Source: Paenibacillus sp. yr247 (GTDB lineage: Bacteria; Bacillota; Bacilli; Paenibacillales; NBRC-103111). Taken from it: 46,595 nucleotides of DNA. Shown one piece after another: positions 15,651 to 25,225 of this stretch. The position numbers and the translations under genes were made by a program. Each line of letters starts with the position of its first letter. The first letter of the stretch is position 1. The notes beneath the pieces are model-generated. The model saw nothing but the letters and a program-made list of their open reading frames with translations, searched no databases and was not told where the DNA came from. The stretch covers positions 1 to 46,595 of the forward strand of contig NZ_FNIF01000031.1 in assembly GCF_900103825.1 (NCBI RefSeq), written 5' to 3'.

Positions 15651-17724
15651 GCTTAAACCAGGTAAATTAGATGAAAATAAGGACATAAACGGACCATCCT
15701 CCGAGAGCTATGATCTACCGACTTCATCTTCCTTTCTGAATCATCTGAAATTAAATGGTCACGCCATTCCAGGCGGCCGACGTGATATTGGCTACCAAAG
15801 TGAAGGTGCCGTTAGTAGCTATCCGTTCAGATCGTTCATTCTTCGGTTTGGGACAACCACACTGACAACGGGTGCACTGGATACACTGTATCGCGCTGGA
15901 GCCGTCAACGTAACATTTTATATGACCAAATTAACAAAGAGTCAGGCGGTCAAGCTTTATAAGGCTGCTGCGACCGATGAAGGTGCGCGACTTGTTAATA
16001 TGCTCAAAAGCGGTAACGACATCGAGGCGGCAGATGCCCAAAAATCAATGAACGCTGCTAAGCGTCTCCTTGAAGAAATCTCAGATGGCTACAATGATGG
16101 ATTCCTCGGTGCTTGTGTGGCCACAGTTTATGCACCAGATGAGAAAACCTTAGATAACATTGGCATGCTAATCCAAGATGATTTAATTGGTAACGACCAT
16201 AACTTACGGGTATTATTCGACCGTCAGCGGGACGGATGGCTTTCGACTTTGCCCGTTGGCAATAACTTGTTTCGTGAAAAAGGGGATCGTCGATTCTTTG
16301 ACCGGACAGCACTTGTAGCGGCATCTCCCTTTTACTCATCGAAGATTCCGTATAGCGGAGGTGTTCCGCTAGCCGTTAATAAACATACTTTTACCATGGA
16401 ATTTTTGAACGTTTTCGCCAAGTATCTTGATTCCTATACGAGCCTTATTGTCGGCTCCAGTGGAAGTGGAAAGAGTTTTAGCAATAAGTATATTACCTCC
16501 TCACAGGTACTTTTAGGCTATCGAATCTTCTCGATCGACCCGGATGGAGAAAATGGCCCAATATGCAGATTGATGGGCGGAAGAGAGGTTGAAGTTCGGG
16601 AAGGCAGCGAAGTATGCATCAACGTTTGTGCGATTACAGAGGAGGAAATTGAGAAGACATTAGCTAATGGACGGCGTGTTACGGAAGTTATCGTTCCTAT
16701 TGGAGCAAAAACTGGTCAACTTCTCAAATTCTACGATAAGTTAGCTGGCGGAATGTCTGCAGAAGAGAAACAAATCATCAAAGAGGCTATCAAGGACGTA
16801 TTTACGGATTTTGAAATCACCAAAGAACCAGATTCTCTGTATGAGAATGAAAAGATAGCAATACGAACTGAACATGGCGGGATTGAGTATCGCAAAAAGC
16901 GTAAGCGTGAAATTGAGTTGCGTGACATATATCAGCGAATTATGGTTAACTGTACGATTAATTCGGATCTGGAGAAATTAACGTATGGCGAAATAAAGGA
17001 TACCTATGCGGAACGCATTCTGCGAGTTCTACGCGGTTACCTACGGGATTATCCGGATGGAAAACTCCTTGATGGGCAAACCAATTTTGGTGACGGAAAA
17101 CCGATCGATAACATGCTCGACAATGTGTGCTGGATCAATTTTAATCTCAAGCCTATTGAGGGAAGCGATGTCTATGATCTCATGAACTATATCATTACGA
17201 CTCAAGCGTGGGAGTATTTCATTAAAAGACCTTCCTTACGGAAGTATAGAAAGCGAGTCAAACTTGAAGAAGCATGGCGGCAAAAACGGATTCCTGGCGG
17301 GATGGAATTCACGGAAGATATGGCCAGAAGATCAAGAAAATATAACGGTGGAATAGATATCATCACTCAGGACCTAGCACCGTTTTTAGATGATCCAAAT
17401 GGGGTTGCCGTAGTCAAGAACGCGACAACAGCTCTGTTCTTACGTATCGGTCAAATCTCGCTCGAGGAGAAGCAAAATCTCAAATCAATCTTCAACTTCT
17501 CCGAGGGGGAATTGGATGTCATTTGTAGGAAGCCTCCAGAGTCTGAGAAAGATGACAGTAAGGGTGAGGGGATTTTACGAGTCGGCGGAAGTTCGGCCTA
17601 TGTGAAAGTTACCGTGTCCGACGAGATGCGTTCATTTATTGACACTGATCCGGCATATCTCCAGTCTCATGGACTATTACCGGAGATTGAGGAATTGGAT
17701 GTTTTAGAGGAGGCCGGTGTATGA
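15622..17724 (+). CDS. VirB4-like conjugation ATPase
   Basis: A 700-residue protein. Walker A is GSSGSGKS at about 278-285. The C-terminal ATPase signature GGMEFTEDMARRSRKYNGG precedes the motif ITQDLAPF, typical of VirB4/TraE-type ATPases that energise type IV secretion. The start ATG 15622 follows GAGGAGG. Where most relatives show a hydrophobic strand ending in DEAW, this one reads VKLEEAW (about 546-552), so the first acid of Walker B is Glu and the strand seems one residue short. The overlap ATGA with the next gene (17721) means translational coupling. Confidence 0.9.
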   Translation: MLKPKKWLSKLKPGKLDENKDINGPSSESYDLPTSSSFLNHLKLNGHAIPGGRRDIGYQSEGAVSSYPFRSFILRFGTTTLTTGALDTLYRAGAVNVTFYMTKLTKSQAVKLYKAAATDEGARLVNMLKSGNDIEAADAQKSMNAAKRLLEEISDGYNDGFLGACVATVYAPDEKTLDNIGMLIQDDLIGNDHNLRVLFDRQRDGWLSTLPVGNNLFREKGDRRFFDRTALVAASPFYSSKIPYSGGVPLAVNKHTFTMEFLNVFAKYLDSYTSLIVGSSGSGKSFSNKYITSSQVLLGYRIFSIDPDGENGPICRLMGGREVEVREGSEVCINVCAITEEEIEKTLANGRRVTEVIVPIGAKTGQLLKFYDKLAGGMSAEEKQIIKEAIKDVFTDFEITKEPDSLYENEKIAIRTEHGGIEYRKKRKREIELRDIYQRIMVNCTINSDLEKLTYGEIKDTYAERILRVLRGYLRDYPDGKLLDGQTNFGDGKPIDNMLDNVCWINFNLKPIEGSDVYDLMNYIITTQAWEYFIKRPSLRKYRKRVKLEEAWRQKRIPGGMEFTEDMARRSRKYNGGIDIITQDLAPFLDDPNGVAVVKNATTALFLRIGQISLEEKQNLKSIFNFSEGELDVICRKPPESEKDDSKGEGILRVGGSSAYVKVTVSDEMRSFIDTDPAYLQSHGLLPEIEELDVLEEAGV

Positions 17725-19889
17725 GGAGAAAGTTAATCCGGGTGATTACCCTCGTTATCCTCATCATGTCAATTTTGGCGCCATCTCAGGCTTTTGCAGC
17801 ACCACTTACCTCTGTCGGGCCACATATGTATTTAGATGGTGACCCATGGTACGTGAAGATGATTTCAACGTTAATTGATACCATCCTCAAGGTGTTCGGA
17901 GGTATACACGAACCTGCCGATCATGTATTCTATTGCTCTACCTTTAGTACGGACCCCATTGGTCCCTCGGTCGATGGGAGTGTAAATCGCCCTGGATGTG
18001 CAGATAAAGTATGGGGGTTCGTTACCCAAGATAAGTTTGACCATGTCTTACGGCGTGGCTTCGTCATTTTCAGTTTCGCCATCACATTCATTATTACAGC
18101 TGCCTTTATCAAGGTTGGTATCCTGTCTTCAACGAGACAATTATCCTCAACACTGAAAGTGGAGACCACGGAGACACTGATTAAGTGCTTGGTCGGACTC
18201 ATCCTTATCGCCAACTTCTTTAATATTACAGGAACGCTTTTTAAAGCAAATAATATGGTCGTCAGCGTTATTTATCAGGATATTAAAGCGCCATTAGATT
18301 TGTCCAGCACGGATCCCTCTTTAAATGGTAATATGACGTCCAAGGTTCCGACCGATAGTAGAGTAAAGTTGAATGATTTCGCTAAAGATCAAAGCGGTCT
18401 AAATCAAGTCATTGTTAAGCTTGCAACTACCGGATTAAGTATATGGTGGGAAGTTTTTTATCTGCAGCGATTTATGTTCATTGCCCTTTTGATCGTACTT
18501 GCGCCGCTCTGGATTGCTGTTATGTTCTATCCCATGTTGCAGTCGATCACGATGGCTGCATTCAAGGAACTCTGGTCACAAATCACTGCTCAAGCGATCC
18601 ATGCGGGATTGTTTTGGCTCTACTTTAATCTTTTTGACAATAACCTTGATTGGTTTCACGTTACGGTAGCCATGGCACTCTTTATCCCTCTATCGGAGTC
18701 AGTTCGTTTTATTTTTGGAGCGACTTCCGAGACAGGTTCCAAACTGGCAATGGCGGGGACAGCTGCTGGCCTTGGATCGTTACTTCATGCGGGTCGCGCT
18801 ATTTCAGATGTGAGAAATGGATTTTCGGCTGTTAAACAACTCGCTTCGGGTAGTGCAGAGAAACAGACGGCGACAACGGAAGGGACTCCAGGATCATCTC
18901 CCTCGACGAATATCGGTCGACACATACTGGGGGCTGGAGGAACTTCATCCAACAAAGGTGCCTCTGTACCTGGTGGAAGCCCGAATGGTTTTGCAAGCCG
19001 CATGAGAATGGGCGGAGAAATTGCATCGGGACTTGGTGCAGCAGCCATGCGATTTGCGGGTCAATCGATGGGAGTTGGCCTTGGGCCAATGGCTCAAAAC
19101 ATATTTGCAGAAGCTGGCTCAGCAGTTGGCGAGGGAATTGGATACCGCGTTGGTGCTGGCGCCGTTGCCGGGACTCAAGGTGCTGCTGATTATAAACGAA
19201 ATGTACAGGAGCATTACAAGGAAGCCAAGGAACAGATGGAGCAAGATCCTCGTTATAAGAACAGCGATCCTGCAACGAAGGCAGCTTTAAAAGCCGCACC
19301 AGCTGTTTCATCGGCAATTAAAGGCTTCGGTGGAGGTACTGCTGGAACCGATGATCCAAAGCTTCAACCATCTTATCAGCGTCAAGCTGCGGAGAAGAAG
19401 TTAGGGGCGGTAGCGGAGACGTTATTCGGACGCGGGGGTTATCAGATGGGAGAGGCTTTTGCTAAATCGCGAATTGCCGGTACTACATTAGCCCCTCAAA
19501 ATTTTACCCCGGATCAATCTGTTTTCACAGTGGAAACGAGAGATGGAAGTTTTTTAGCTACGGAGGAGGATGGTTCCTTCAGACGTATCTCCAATATCCA
19601 TAGAGGGAATTCCTCTCTACAATCAGGACAAATGGTTGCTAAAGAATACAAGGCACATAAGGAAAATGGAGAACCCTTTTCATTTAAACCAAACATGATA
19701 TCTTCCCTAACAAAGCCTGGTGCGCTTGAAGAAGCACCTGCCTATACTTTTAATTCAGAGGGGCAAAAGTTGGAGTATCAAGGTAAGACAGCCAACCCAA
19801 TTAACTTTATGGAGAAGGGTAGACCGTCAAACCATATCGATCTTCGCCGGCGAAATGTCAGCGTACCTTCGCTTATTCGAAAACCATGA
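17721..19889 (+). CDS. VirB6/TrbL-like polytopic channel protein
   Basis: A 722-residue protein translated from ATG 17721, four bases inside the VirB4-like gene. After a signal-like N-terminus (ILAPSQAFAA) there are about six to seven hydrophobic helices up to residue 350. The rest is a long soluble tail rich in Gly, Ala and Ser, with sequences such as GGTSSNKGASVPGGSPNG. Position after VirB4 and this topology fit the VirB6-like inner-membrane channel. Two Cys-containing loops lie in the first external region, which may be disulfide-bonded. Confidence 0.7.
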   Translation: MRRKLIRVITLVILIMSILAPSQAFAAPLTSVGPHMYLDGDPWYVKMISTLIDTILKVFGGIHEPADHVFYCSTFSTDPIGPSVDGSVNRPGCADKVWGFVTQDKFDHVLRRGFVIFSFAITFIITAAFIKVGILSSTRQLSSTLKVETTETLIKCLVGLILIANFFNITGTLFKANNMVVSVIYQDIKAPLDLSSTDPSLNGNMTSKVPTDSRVKLNDFAKDQSGLNQVIVKLATTGLSIWWEVFYLQRFMFIALLIVLAPLWIAVMFYPMLQSITMAAFKELWSQITAQAIHAGLFWLYFNLFDNNLDWFHVTVAMALFIPLSESVRFIFGATSETGSKLAMAGTAAGLGSLLHAGRAISDVRNGFSAVKQLASGSAEKQTATTEGTPGSSPSTNIGRHILGAGGTSSNKGASVPGGSPNGFASRMRMGGEIASGLGAAAMRFAGQSMGVGLGPMAQNIFAEAGSAVGEGIGYRVGAGAVAGTQGAADYKRNVQEHYKEAKEQMEQDPRYKNSDPATKAALKAAPAVSSAIKGFGGGTAGTDDPKLQPSYQRQAAEKKLGAVAETLFGRGGYQMGEAFAKSRIAGTTLAPQNFTPDQSVFTVETRDGSFLATEEDGSFRRISNIHRGNSSLQSGQMVAKEYKAHKENGEPFSFKPNMISSLTKPGALEEAPAYTFNSEGQKLEYQGKTANPINFMEKGRPSNHIDLRRRNVSVPSLIRKP

Positions 19890-19925
19890 ATTTTGTTAAG
19901 GCCAGTGCGGCTTCGAGACAACTTT

Positions 19926-19958
19926 GAAGCTCAACAATAGTTGAGCTTCTCTGTTTTT
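19926..19958 (+). terminator. Hairpin between the VirB6-like and hydrolase genes
   Basis: GAAGCTCAAC pairs with GTTGAGCTTC, followed by CTGTTTTT. A ribosome site (AAGGAGG) follows at once, so readthrough is probably required for the downstream genes. Confidence 0.75.
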
Positions 19959-19983
19959 GGAAGGAGGTATTAAAGCTAATTTT

Positions 19984-21894
19984 ATGCAAGATTTCTTTCG
20001 TGGTGATCTATCTTCGGCTGCCAAAGGTATCGGTAATGTTATTTCGAGAAAATTAAAAGGGGCCGCAAAGAATGCTCTGAAAAAAATAGCAAAAAAGGCA
20101 CTCAAAGCGATAGGCAAGCTGATCCTCAAATTATTAGTCAAGATTGGGCTCTATTTCGTTACATCATTAGGCTTACCATTGATCGTTTGCTTGATCGCCG
20201 GTGGCGGGTTGATATTTGCTGCTTATGAGCTTGGGTGGTTTGGTTCGGCCGATGATACAGCGAAGATCAATAAAGAGTATGATGAGGCCATCATTGAGAC
20301 GACTCCAGATGAACTAGCCCAATATCGTCCGCCCAAGCTCGTCATTCAAGCAATCGATAATATGCGGATTACGCTTAAGAATTTAGATCTGACCGATATT
20401 GACCCGAAAATTGCAGACCTATTGAAACCTGATTTTACCTATAAAACTTTCTATGATGAACATCGAAGTACCACAAGCCACACCCATAAAGATGGAACGA
20501 CGGACTCCTCGGAAAGTTCCTATAATACACCGAGGAAATTATTGGTTCACGTACATACTTGGAATCGGGATATTGATATTACCTATCACCAGAAAGTGGT
20601 GTCAGGGGGGCACTCCGATTCGTATGGAGATGGGGAGTCCTCATTTTACTCCTATACCGACATTACCTGGGAACAAGATGAGGGCTGTGTGATGACTTCT
20701 GTCCCAAGCTCGGGAGGGAGTGGTGTTGTACTTTCCGGAAGCGGCAATCTAACCAATCCATTTTTTAATACGTTTGGTCCGGATGCGTTATCTAATGAGA
20801 TACAAAGTGGAATCCCAGCGGCGATTACTTTAGCCCAAGCTGCATTGGAGTCTGGTTATGGGAAATCAGCTCCAGGTTACAATTTTTTCGGCATCAAAGC
20901 GGATTCCAGCTGGACAGGTGCTACACAGTTATTATGGACGACGGAGGAAATTGGTGGGGTACGGGTGCCAGTACAAGCACTATTTCGGGCATACCCTTCT
21001 GCGCAAGCTTCCTTTTTAGATCACTCGAAGTTTCTATTAATGAATGGTCGTTATCAGATCGCCCTTCAAAAGAAGAATCCGTATGAATTTGCAAATGAGT
21101 TACAAGCAGCAGGCTACGCAACAGATAACCAATACAGTAACAAATTGAAGCAGATCATCCATGATTATAACTTAGCGGCTCTTTTTGATCGGGATAAGGG
21201 CATTGATGCAAGTACCGGACAGCTTTATCCAGATGTAGGTTTTGTTGGGGGGACGAGCTTCTGTGGTACACCCAACTTTTCGAAGTTTGATGGTGCTATG
21301 ACGAAGTTTGGATTTACCGCTAGTGATGCGGAGATTGTGTTTGAAGCACTGAACAATCATGATTCATCTTTACTCGCCGGGTATAACGGATTGTTCTTAG
21401 GTGCTTTTTCCAATACAGGAGCTGGGTCCGTGCCGACAAATTTTCCACCATCGAATCAAACCACCGGTGATGGAACCATGATTTGGCCAACGGCAACTAA
21501 TTTGACGATCACCTCTGGTTTTGGAGCTCGAACAGATCCCGTTACAGGAAAAGCTGGTGCTTTTCATGAAGGATTCGATATCGCACCTAATCATGGTGAC
21601 CCTAATGATTATCCGATCTATGACATCAAGGATGGCACCGTAGACGAGGCCGGCTGTAGTAATGATGGTTATGGTTGTAAAGTCGTTATTAGCCACGGAG
21701 GAGGGCTACAGACGCTTTATGGGCACCTGAAGGACGGAAGTATTCAAGTTCATAAAGGCGATTCTGTCAAGCAGGGGAAGGTGATAGCACTTATGGGCAG
21801 CACCGGAAAGTCTACAGCACGTCACCTGCACATCTCTGTGATCGTCAATGGGGCGTATGTAAATCCGGCCCAATTCTTAACACCTAATCATTAA
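19984..21894 (+). CDS. Conjugative cell-wall hydrolase, GH73 glucosaminidase plus M23 peptidase
   Basis: Start set at ATG 19984; the AAGGAGG lies 16 bases upstream, longer than usual, and no better start exists. The 636-residue protein has a strongly basic N-terminus (KGAAKNALKKIAKKALKAIG), one membrane helix at about 55-80, and a polar linker. A GH73/FlgJ-type glucosaminidase follows (AQAALESGYGKS with the catalytic Glu, then YNFFGIKA). The C-terminal M23 endopeptidase has both zinc motifs (FHEGFD and RHLHIS). It would open the host wall for the conjugation channel, the role of VirB1/TcpG-type enzymes. Having both glycan and peptide activities in one protein is common in Gram-positive elements. 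Confidence 0.85.
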   Translation: MQDFFRGDLSSAAKGIGNVISRKLKGAAKNALKKIAKKALKAIGKLILKLLVKIGLYFVTSLGLPLIVCLIAGGGLIFAAYELGWFGSADDTAKINKEYDEAIIETTPDELAQYRPPKLVIQAIDNMRITLKNLDLTDIDPKIADLLKPDFTYKTFYDEHRSTTSHTHKDGTTDSSESSYNTPRKLLVHVHTWNRDIDITYHQKVVSGGHSDSYGDGESSFYSYTDITWEQDEGCVMTSVPSSGGSGVVLSGSGNLTNPFFNTFGPDALSNEIQSGIPAAITLAQAALESGYGKSAPGYNFFGIKADSSWTGATQLLWTTEEIGGVRVPVQALFRAYPSAQASFLDHSKFLLMNGRYQIALQKKNPYEFANELQAAGYATDNQYSNKLKQIIHDYNLAALFDRDKGIDASTGQLYPDVGFVGGTSFCGTPNFSKFDGAMTKFGFTASDAEIVFEALNNHDSSLLAGYNGLFLGAFSNTGAGSVPTNFPPSNQTTGDGTMIWPTATNLTITSGFGARTDPVTGKAGAFHEGFDIAPNHGDPNDYPIYDIKDGTVDEAGCSNDGYGCKVVISHGGGLQTLYGHLKDGSIQVHKGDSVKQGKVIALMGSTGKSTARHLHISVIVNGAYVNPAQFLTPNH

Positions 21895-21912
21895 GAAGGA
21901 CGTGGAAGCGAT

Positions 21913-22428
21913 ATGAGAATGATCAAGTATCTCATTATTGCCTGGCTGGTACTGCTTCTGGCTGTATTGGTGATTCCTCGATTGGTGAATCACAATAAGC
22001 TTGGTAACCCTATTCCTCAAGCAAACACTGAGAAGAATGCTGAACGTAAGAAGCAATTCCCACAAAACCATGAAGAGATCGATGCCGTAAAAGATACCAT
22101 TGCGCATTTTTTGGATTCTATCAATAACGGAGATATCGAAACTGCAGTAAGCTATATTGAGCCTAATTATACCTTCACTTTATTTGCTGAAAAAAAAGGT
22201 ACTGCTCGGGATGTGGTTTTGAAACAATACGTTACCCTCTTCGAACCCAAGCAACTCGTCAGTGTGAATGGGATCACCATTACTTCAAACCGTACAGGCT
22301 ACTCCTGCAAAGTGAATGTCACGTTGAGTGGCAAAAGTGATGAAGTGTTCTCTATCATCGCAATACCTATGACGAATGATGAGGGGATCGGAAAAGTGTG
22401 GTATTTTAAAGATATTACGAGAGAATAG
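21913..22428 (+). CDS. VirB8-like protein (membrane anchor plus NTF2-like domain)
   Basis: A 171-residue protein starting at ATG 21913. One membrane helix (about 5-23) is followed by a charged linker and a domain with NTF2-like pattern: a long helix VKDTIAHFLDSINNGDIETA then strands up to GKVWYFKDITRE. This matches the minimal VirB8/TraM-type scaffold of Gram-positive secretion systems. It ends the core transfer set and is followed by a hairpin. Because NTF2-like folds are widespread, the assignment rests partly on context. Confidence 0.6.
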   Translation: MRMIKYLIIAWLVLLLAVLVIPRLVNHNKLGNPIPQANTEKNAERKKQFPQNHEEIDAVKDTIAHFLDSINNGDIETAVSYIEPNYTFTLFAEKKGTARDVVLKQYVTLFEPKQLVSVNGITITSNRTGYSCKVNVTLSGKSDEVFSIIAIPMTNDEGIGKVWYFKDITRE

Positions 22429-22446
22429 ATATGCTTCTGCATATTG

Positions 22447-22473
22447 CATCAGTTATTGCAGCAATAACTGATG
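22447..22473 (+). terminator. Hairpin after the transfer block
   Basis: CATCAGTTATT pairs perfectly with AATAACTGATG around GCAGC. It has no T-run, so it may stabilise the mRNA end rather than terminate. Confidence 0.55.
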
Positions 22474-22512
22474 GTAATAGCAAAAAAGAGTGGAAATGAG
22501 GGAGTTGCATTT

Positions 22513-22671
22513 ATGATTCAGCTCAGTTTGATTTCATTAATTTTTATTGTATTTTTGTCGGCACTCTCTACTGGAATTGAGGTAGCGAGAAGGAGATCTT
22601 TATACTTCAAGATATCGTTTAGTTTAATTACAATTGGAGTTCTAGGAATTTTGTTACCAACAAAGAAATAA
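22513..22671 (+). CDS. Small membrane protein
   Basis: Start chosen at ATG 22513, nine bases after GAGGGA. The 52-residue product is essentially two hydrophobic helices joined by VARRRSLYFK. It lies at the end of the transfer block. It could be an entry-exclusion or channel accessory peptide; no family recognised. Confidence 0.5.
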   Translation: MIQLSLISLIFIVFLSALSTGIEVARRRSLYFKISFSLITIGVLGILLPTKK

Positions 22672-22740
22672 AATTCTCTTGTCAATATGTAAATTAGAAG
22701 ATATTATATAGCTAATTGAATTTGAACGAACCCACGAGAA

Positions 22741-22786
22741 GCACTCGTTGACGGATTAAGGCCGTTGACGGGTGCTTTTTGTCTTT
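22741..22786 (+). terminator. Long terminator hairpin (attenuator) before the 22821 gene
   Basis: GCACTCGTTGACGG and CCGTTGACGGGTGC can form 14 consecutive pairs with G-U wobble, then TTTTTGTCTTTTT. A gene with a good ribosome site starts 40 bases later, so it may act as an attenuator. Confidence 0.8.
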
Positions 22787-22820
22787 TTCGTTCAAGTATT
22801 ATAAAAAAGGAGCAAAAACT

Positions 22821-23021
22821 ATGAAAAAAATACTAGAATTACCTTACCATCTGGAGATCTTAGATCAAAGAATTTCGTTCCCTACTTACCAGGCAGCCAC
22901 GCAACATTTAGATCTTTTAAAAGGGGACGGCCCATGTGTTTTCCATGCAATCATTCGTAATAAAGGGAATATTGTCCTGGAGAGCATTCCTCTAATAATA
23001 GACGGAAAGCCAGTTTTCTAG
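22821..23021 (+). CDS. Small hypothetical protein
   Basis: Start chosen at ATG 22821, nine bases after AAAAGGAG. The 66-residue protein has a beta-rich pattern, with ILELPYHLEILDQRISF early and IVLESIPLIIDGKPVF at the end. No cysteine or membrane segment. Unknown function. Confidence 0.5.
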   Translation: MKKILELPYHLEILDQRISFPTYQAATQHLDLLKGDGPCVFHAIIRNKGNIVLESIPLIIDGKPVF

Positions 23022-23181
23022 TATCCAGTGAACACTTTCTTATTTTTATGTTACCAATTAAGCAATAAGGAAAGAACTAACAATTCGTGATAGAATTAAA
23101 TATACATGCTTTGTTCGGTTGAGGACTAAATGCCTAACTTTTTCCGAACATCTACCTTCTTAAATAAACAGGTGATTAAAT

Positions 23182-23754
23182 ATGGTACAGCTGGCAAAAC
23201 CGCAATTTAGATCCATGAAAAACTTCAATTCAGACATCGAAGTAGACGAGATTCACAAATTAAATCTGAACTTGAAGCGGAAAGTACGGATAATCTCCGG
23301 TTATAAAAAAGCTAATGACTCGAAAATGGGATTACTAACTAGGTACCCGTATCTGAAGTTGTACTGGGATTATGAAAAGAACATTGGTTTAAATCCCAAA
23401 TATATATTTCCTCGCAGTGAAATATATGTGTGGTGGACGTGTCGTCTAAATCATTCAGTTAGAATGAAAGTAAAGAGCCGAGTAAGATTTGTAGATTGTA
23501 GGATATGCGAAAAGATGATCACCCCAATAAATGGGTCTCTACTTGAATTATATCCTCACATTGCAAAAGAATGGGATTATGAGAAAAACTATCCCCTTTT
23601 ACCCACGGCGATTAAACCAAAAAGACGCGAGAACGTCTGGTGGTTATGTTCAGAAAAGCAGCATAGTTACTTCGCTAGTCCTGATAATAGAGTTGGGAAA
23701 GGATCCGGATGTAAACGGTGTGCCAGTAGTAGGCCAAGAAAAAGAAGGAGGTAA
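23182..23754 (+). CDS. Tandem zinc-ribbon (treble-clef, DUF4379-like) protein
   Basis: A 190-residue protein with two copies of the repeat found in DUF4379-type proteins, WDYEKN followed by a VWWTC or VWWLC strand, a His-Ser turn and a CxxC (CRIC and CKRC). Each repeat would hold one zinc. Such repeats are usually nucleic-acid or nuclease-associated modules. No catalytic domain is attached here. The N-terminal 55 residues are basic and unstructured, and the C-terminus ends RPRKRRR. The start ATG 23182 follows AGGTGA. Confidence 0.7.
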   Translation: MVQLAKPQFRSMKNFNSDIEVDEIHKLNLNLKRKVRIISGYKKANDSKMGLLTRYPYLKLYWDYEKNIGLNPKYIFPRSEIYVWWTCRLNHSVRMKVKSRVRFVDCRICEKMITPINGSLLELYPHIAKEWDYEKNYPLLPTAIKPKRRENVWWLCSEKQHSYFASPDNRVGKGSGCKRCASSRPRKRRR

Positions 23755-23845
23755 AAGGAGTTATAATGCTTGCGCGTCTCAGAAAACCAGAAACACTAAA
23801 ATCACAAATTAATATTTTTGGGAATTACATTAAGCAATTCATCAA

Positions 23846-23905
23846 GGAAAATAAAGATCGTAAGTGGAAAATAAAGTGTATTAGTGGAAAACAGAGTTCG
23901 TTAGT
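23846..23905 (+). repeat. Three tandem 20-bp repeats (partial repeat element)
   Basis: Three perfectly spaced copies of a 20-base unit related to GGAAAATAAAGTTCGTTAGT. The same unit, in both orientations, builds the larger elements at 24739-24962 and 45842-46033. Here only the direct half is present. Confidence 0.85.
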
Positions 23906-24080
23906 TGGTGTTTACTAATGTAAAAAATTGACACTGGCAGATTAACGTAATCAATGCTTCCAATTCGAATTGGCTAACTTTGAGTTTTTTAATTTTATGG
24001 AGTTAGCGTCGAATTCCAATGTTTAAATTATTTTATAAAATGTAGTTGTTATTTAAATAAGGGGCTAAGAGGTGTATTTT

Positions 24081-24152
24081 ATGTCAGTTGGATTCATTGC
24101 AAATTTGATAAATGTGAAAAGATTATTGATATCATTTCAAATAATCAACTAA
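24081..24152 (+). CDS. Possible 23-residue hydrophobic peptide
   Basis: AAGAGGTG precedes ATG 24081. The frame encodes a mostly hydrophobic peptide (MSVGFIANLINVKRLLISF) and stops after 23 residues. It could be a real small peptide or the 5' remnant of a gene. Evidence is only the ribosome site. Confidence 0.2.
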   Translation: MSVGFIANLINVKRLLISFQIIN

Positions 24153-24222
24153 TATTGTAATTGAGGCGTTTTTTAATTCAGAGTATATATATTGAGCACC
24201 GCATTGGAGGAGGGAAATTATA

Positions 24223-24480
24223 ATGAGATTAACGAAAGATGTCATACAAAAACTCTTAGATATGAATGAAGGATTTGTGAAAACTACTGAATCCGTCGGT
24301 AGAAATTTCAGGGAAACGAATTACTATTTAATTAAGGGTGGAAAATTACTCGTACGTTCTGTGGGCAAGACATCATGGGCTGATAGCCGCTTTGATAAAA
24401 ACACTATTGCGGATATAGACCAAACCAGAAGATTTTTGAAAAAGGTCATTGAGGCACTAAAAACTGATGGAATCAATTAG
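24223..24480 (+). CDS. Small hypothetical protein
   Basis: An 85-residue protein starting at ATG 24223 after GGAGGAGGG. It has a helical N-terminus, a beta stretch (NYYLIKGGKLLVRSVGKTSW) and a C-terminal helix. It is basic and soluble. No family recognised. It is the last gene before the repeat-rich gap. Confidence 0.55.
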   Translation: MRLTKDVIQKLLDMNEGFVKTTESVGRNFRETNYYLIKGGKLLVRSVGKTSWADSRFDKNTIADIDQTRRFLKKVIEALKTDGIN

Positions 24481-24654
24481 ATGAATTCCAGGTTATCTAC
24501 TTGATTACAAGTCTTGTCTGAACTACCCGTTAGAGACAGAATCTATTTAGCACCAAAATCATTTATTGCTACATATTGGATTAAACCAGTTTCAGGCGAA
24601 TCTCATGATTTGATTAGTGGTCTAAGCTGACATTCATTAAGCTAACGGATACGA

Positions 24655-24962
24655 TAGCTTAATAACGGCCCGGCTGCCAGCAGAATTCGGCAACCTTGTT
24701 AAGAAAAAACATCAGATGTATTTACAAAAGTAAAAATCACTAACAAACTTTATTTTCCACTTTTAATGAATCAACTCTTGAAGAAGCCATTCAACTAACG
24801 AACTTAATTTATTTTTTAATAATCGTGAAAACCGCGTAATTACTGGGACTTCACTAACGATCTTTATTTTCCTGAATCATTTTAAATTGAGTGAGTGATC
24901 AAGGAAAATAAAGTTCGTTAGTGGAAAATAAAGTGTGTTAGTGGAAAATAGAGTTCGTTAGT
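24655..24962 (+). repeat. Repeat element, left copy (20-bp units, three inverted and three direct)
   Basis: A GC-rich arm pair (GGCTGCC / GGCAACC, about 24672-24694) is followed by an A/T-rich stretch with TTTACAAAAGTAAA. Three inverted units follow (24739-24758, 24794-24813 and 24853-24872, form ACTAACGAACTTTATTTTCC), then three direct units in perfect tandem (24903-24962). The same order of parts recurs at 45762-46033 in the same orientation. The inverted and direct halves can fold back on each other. It resembles a non-autonomous repeat or an array of protein-binding sites; no coding frame is present. Confidence 0.8.
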
Positions 24963-25121
24963 GGTTGTTCACTTTTGTGAACACCATTTTTTTATTATTT
25001 GAGGTTCGTTATTAGTTAATGATAAAGGCTGCTGCTGGCGGCGGGTATTAAGCTAACGAGCAGGATTCTTCCAATACATTGATGAATATAAGTAGTTAAA
25101 AAATTGTTTTTGGGGTGTCGA

Positions 25122-25223
25122 ATGAGTATCTTTTACAATCTTCAAGTCAATGAGGGGAGACAGTCGAACGAATTATCCTTTATAGGTGGAAAGCCCCACC
25201 TCCCATTAAGAGTATACCAATAA
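25122..25223 (+). pseudogene. Gene fragment with a SIGG/FIGG-type motif
   Basis: A 33-codon frame reading SNELSFIGGKPHLPLRVY. The GGxPxLP phrase recalls DUF1963/YwqG-like proteins (typically GGxPYLP), but everything beyond is missing. Likely a remnant; family suggestion is tentative. Confidence 0.25.
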
Positions 25224-25225
25224 GC

